A program made the position numbers and the translations under genes. From the NCBI GenBank assembly GCA_028691575.1, contig JAQUYY010000119.1, positions 1 through 5,947 on the forward strand: a stretch of DNA of 5,947 bases. Reading direction: 5' to 3'. This document shows, piece after piece, positions 5,165-5,947 of the stretch. The notes beneath the pieces are model-generated. The model was not told where the DNA came from and made no database searches. It saw only the letters and a list, made by a program, of their open reading frames with translations. This stretch comes from Candidatus Gastranaerophilales bacterium. Lineage in GTDB: Bacteria; Cyanobacteriota; Vampirovibrionia; Gastranaerophilales; JAQUYY01. The stretch's first letter is position 1, and every line of letters begins with the position of its first letter.

Positions 5165-5947
5165 TTAATCGTTCTTTGTTTTCTCTTGAACAACAAACCC
5201 ATTAGCCTGTGTTTCTACTTTGTTATCTGTTTTTGATACTAAATATGATTGTCCGCTATTAGAATCTATCCTCCAGCTTCCAAAAAATTCTTTTATACCA
5301 TAATTATAACCATAAATGTTGATACTTATACTATCAGGCTTTTCCATGTTCCATCCTAACGGTTCTATATTCCACTTATATTTTGTTAAATCGGTATTGT
5401 AATATTTTTTACAATAATAAAGAATATCATCTTTTATTGAATCAAGTTTATAAGCAAAATTTGTGTTAAAATCGTAAATCCATAAATCTGTAGTCCAAAT
5501 TCCTCCTTGAAATTCTCCAATATCTTCTTTAGCGAGCAATTTACCACTATCTTCATTCCAATCAACAATGGTTAATATTCTAAAAAATTTTGTATCTAAG
5601 GCTTTCATTCCGGCTTCAACCAATGGTTTTTGCTCTTTTTGTGAAATATTGGTTTTTAAAAATTTATTAATCCCTAAAGATATATTTTTTTGTTTGGTTA
5701 AATCAATATAATAAATTCTTGATGAGGAAGCAGATTTTTGAGGATAAAAATAAATCTCGGAAAATGCCATTTTGCTTTTATCGGGAGAGATAACGCCATC
5801 TGAAACAATTCGTCTTTTTCCTATAATTTTTAATATATTTATATTTCTTGAGCCTGCGGGTAAATTATATTGAACCAATTCAAATTCTCTTTGAGGAAGC
5901 TCTATTTGAATTTTTTTATCCTGTTTCTTTTTGCAAAAAATGCATTT
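5165..5947 (-). CDS. Unrecognised, possibly beta-propeller-like protein, N-terminus beyond window
   Basis: The reading frame is open to the right edge, giving 260 visible codons before the TAA at 5165-5167; the true start lies outside. I do not recognise the family. Numbering from the first visible codon, SPDKSKMAFSE (54-64) followed by SRIYYIDL (76-83) resembles the SPDGxxIAF...IYxxD blade pattern of TolB/WD40-like propellers. DLWIYDF (154-160) and GSWRID (223-228) look like further blade strands ending in W/Y-x-x-D. The visible part starts with KCIFCKKK, a CxxC close to basic residues, of unclear meaning. No membrane segment or signal peptide is seen, but the N-terminus is missing. A TTG at 5876-5878 could start a shorter form, but the frame stays open upstream, so it is not used. 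It precedes the prepilin gene by 93 bp on the same strand. Propeller assignment is an inference from short motifs. Confidence 0.65.
   Translation of the reverse strand, partial: KCIFCKKKQDKKIQIELPQREFELVQYNLPAGSRNINILKIIGKRRIVSDGVISPDKSKMAFSEIYFYPQKSASSSRIYYIDLTKQKNISLGINKFLKTNISQKEQKPLVEAGMKALDTKFFRILTIVDWNEDSGKLLAKEDIGEFQGGIWTTDLWIYDFNTNFAYKLDSIKDDILYYCKKYYNTDLTKYKWNIEPLGWNMEKPDSISINIYGYNYGIKEFFGSWRIDSNSGQSYLVSKTDNKVETQANGFVVQEKTKND

Noticed and set aside
4851..5236. Plus-strand open frames across the prepilin start and palindromic element
   Set aside because: They translate antisense prepilin sequence and the repeat; no ribosome site or recognisable protein.
5876..5878. TTG as the start of the rightmost gene
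   Set aside because: The same frame stays open to the window edge with protein-like sequence, so the gene most likely begins outside.

Overview
The window is an AT-rich bacterial segment read with the standard bacterial code. The organism is most likely a gut or environmental member of the Gastranaerophilales (Vampirovibrionia, the non-photosynthetic 'Melainabacteria' sister group of Cyanobacteria). This rests on recollection of gene style: an FTLAETL-type prepilin with a DxNGxxxPNxxGxDxF motif, a compact flagellin, low GC and strong AGGAGG-type ribosome sites. No 16S gene or marker search supports it, so it is moderate confidence only. The genes are ordinary chromosomal ones, not an obvious phage or plasmid.

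Left part (1-943): a single-cluster [4Fe-4S] ferredoxin runs off the left edge on the minus strand, with its own -10 box and ribosome site. The 344 bp to its right (161-504) hold that promoter, a possible decayed RelE/HigB-like toxin reading on the minus strand, and a -10 box for the next gene. That gene is a small winged-helix regulator on the plus strand (505-822) with an unusual cysteine cluster. A short hairpin at 835-858 separates it from the convergent rsmE-cca unit.

Middle part (944-3098): a two-gene minus-strand operon for RNA maturation. rsmE (16S rRNA m3U1498 methyltransferase) comes first and overlaps cca (CCA-adding tRNA nucleotidyltransferase with an HD domain) by 11 bases. Both act on the translation machinery, on 30S rRNA and tRNA 3' ends respectively.

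Motility and surface part (3099-5083): a flagellin gene on the plus strand is driven by a near-consensus sigma-28 (FliA) promoter at 3265-3291, with a perfect inverted repeat just upstream, and ends in a textbook intrinsic terminator. This implies a flagellar regulon with FliA elsewhere in the genome. The flagellin keeps the three residues known to matter for TLR5 recognition. Facing it on the minus strand is a secreted prepilin-like protein with six cysteines.

Right part (5084-5947): the prepilin lies downstream of a partial, possibly beta-propeller-like protein of unknown function that runs off the right edge. Between them is a 65-bp two-armed palindromic element (5092-5156). Its arms are diverged inverted copies of one hairpin with compensatory base changes, which looks like a REPIN/BIME-type dispersed repeat. 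This is the most unusual structure in the window. No tRNA, rRNA, CRISPR array, insertion sequence or complete novel system was seen.
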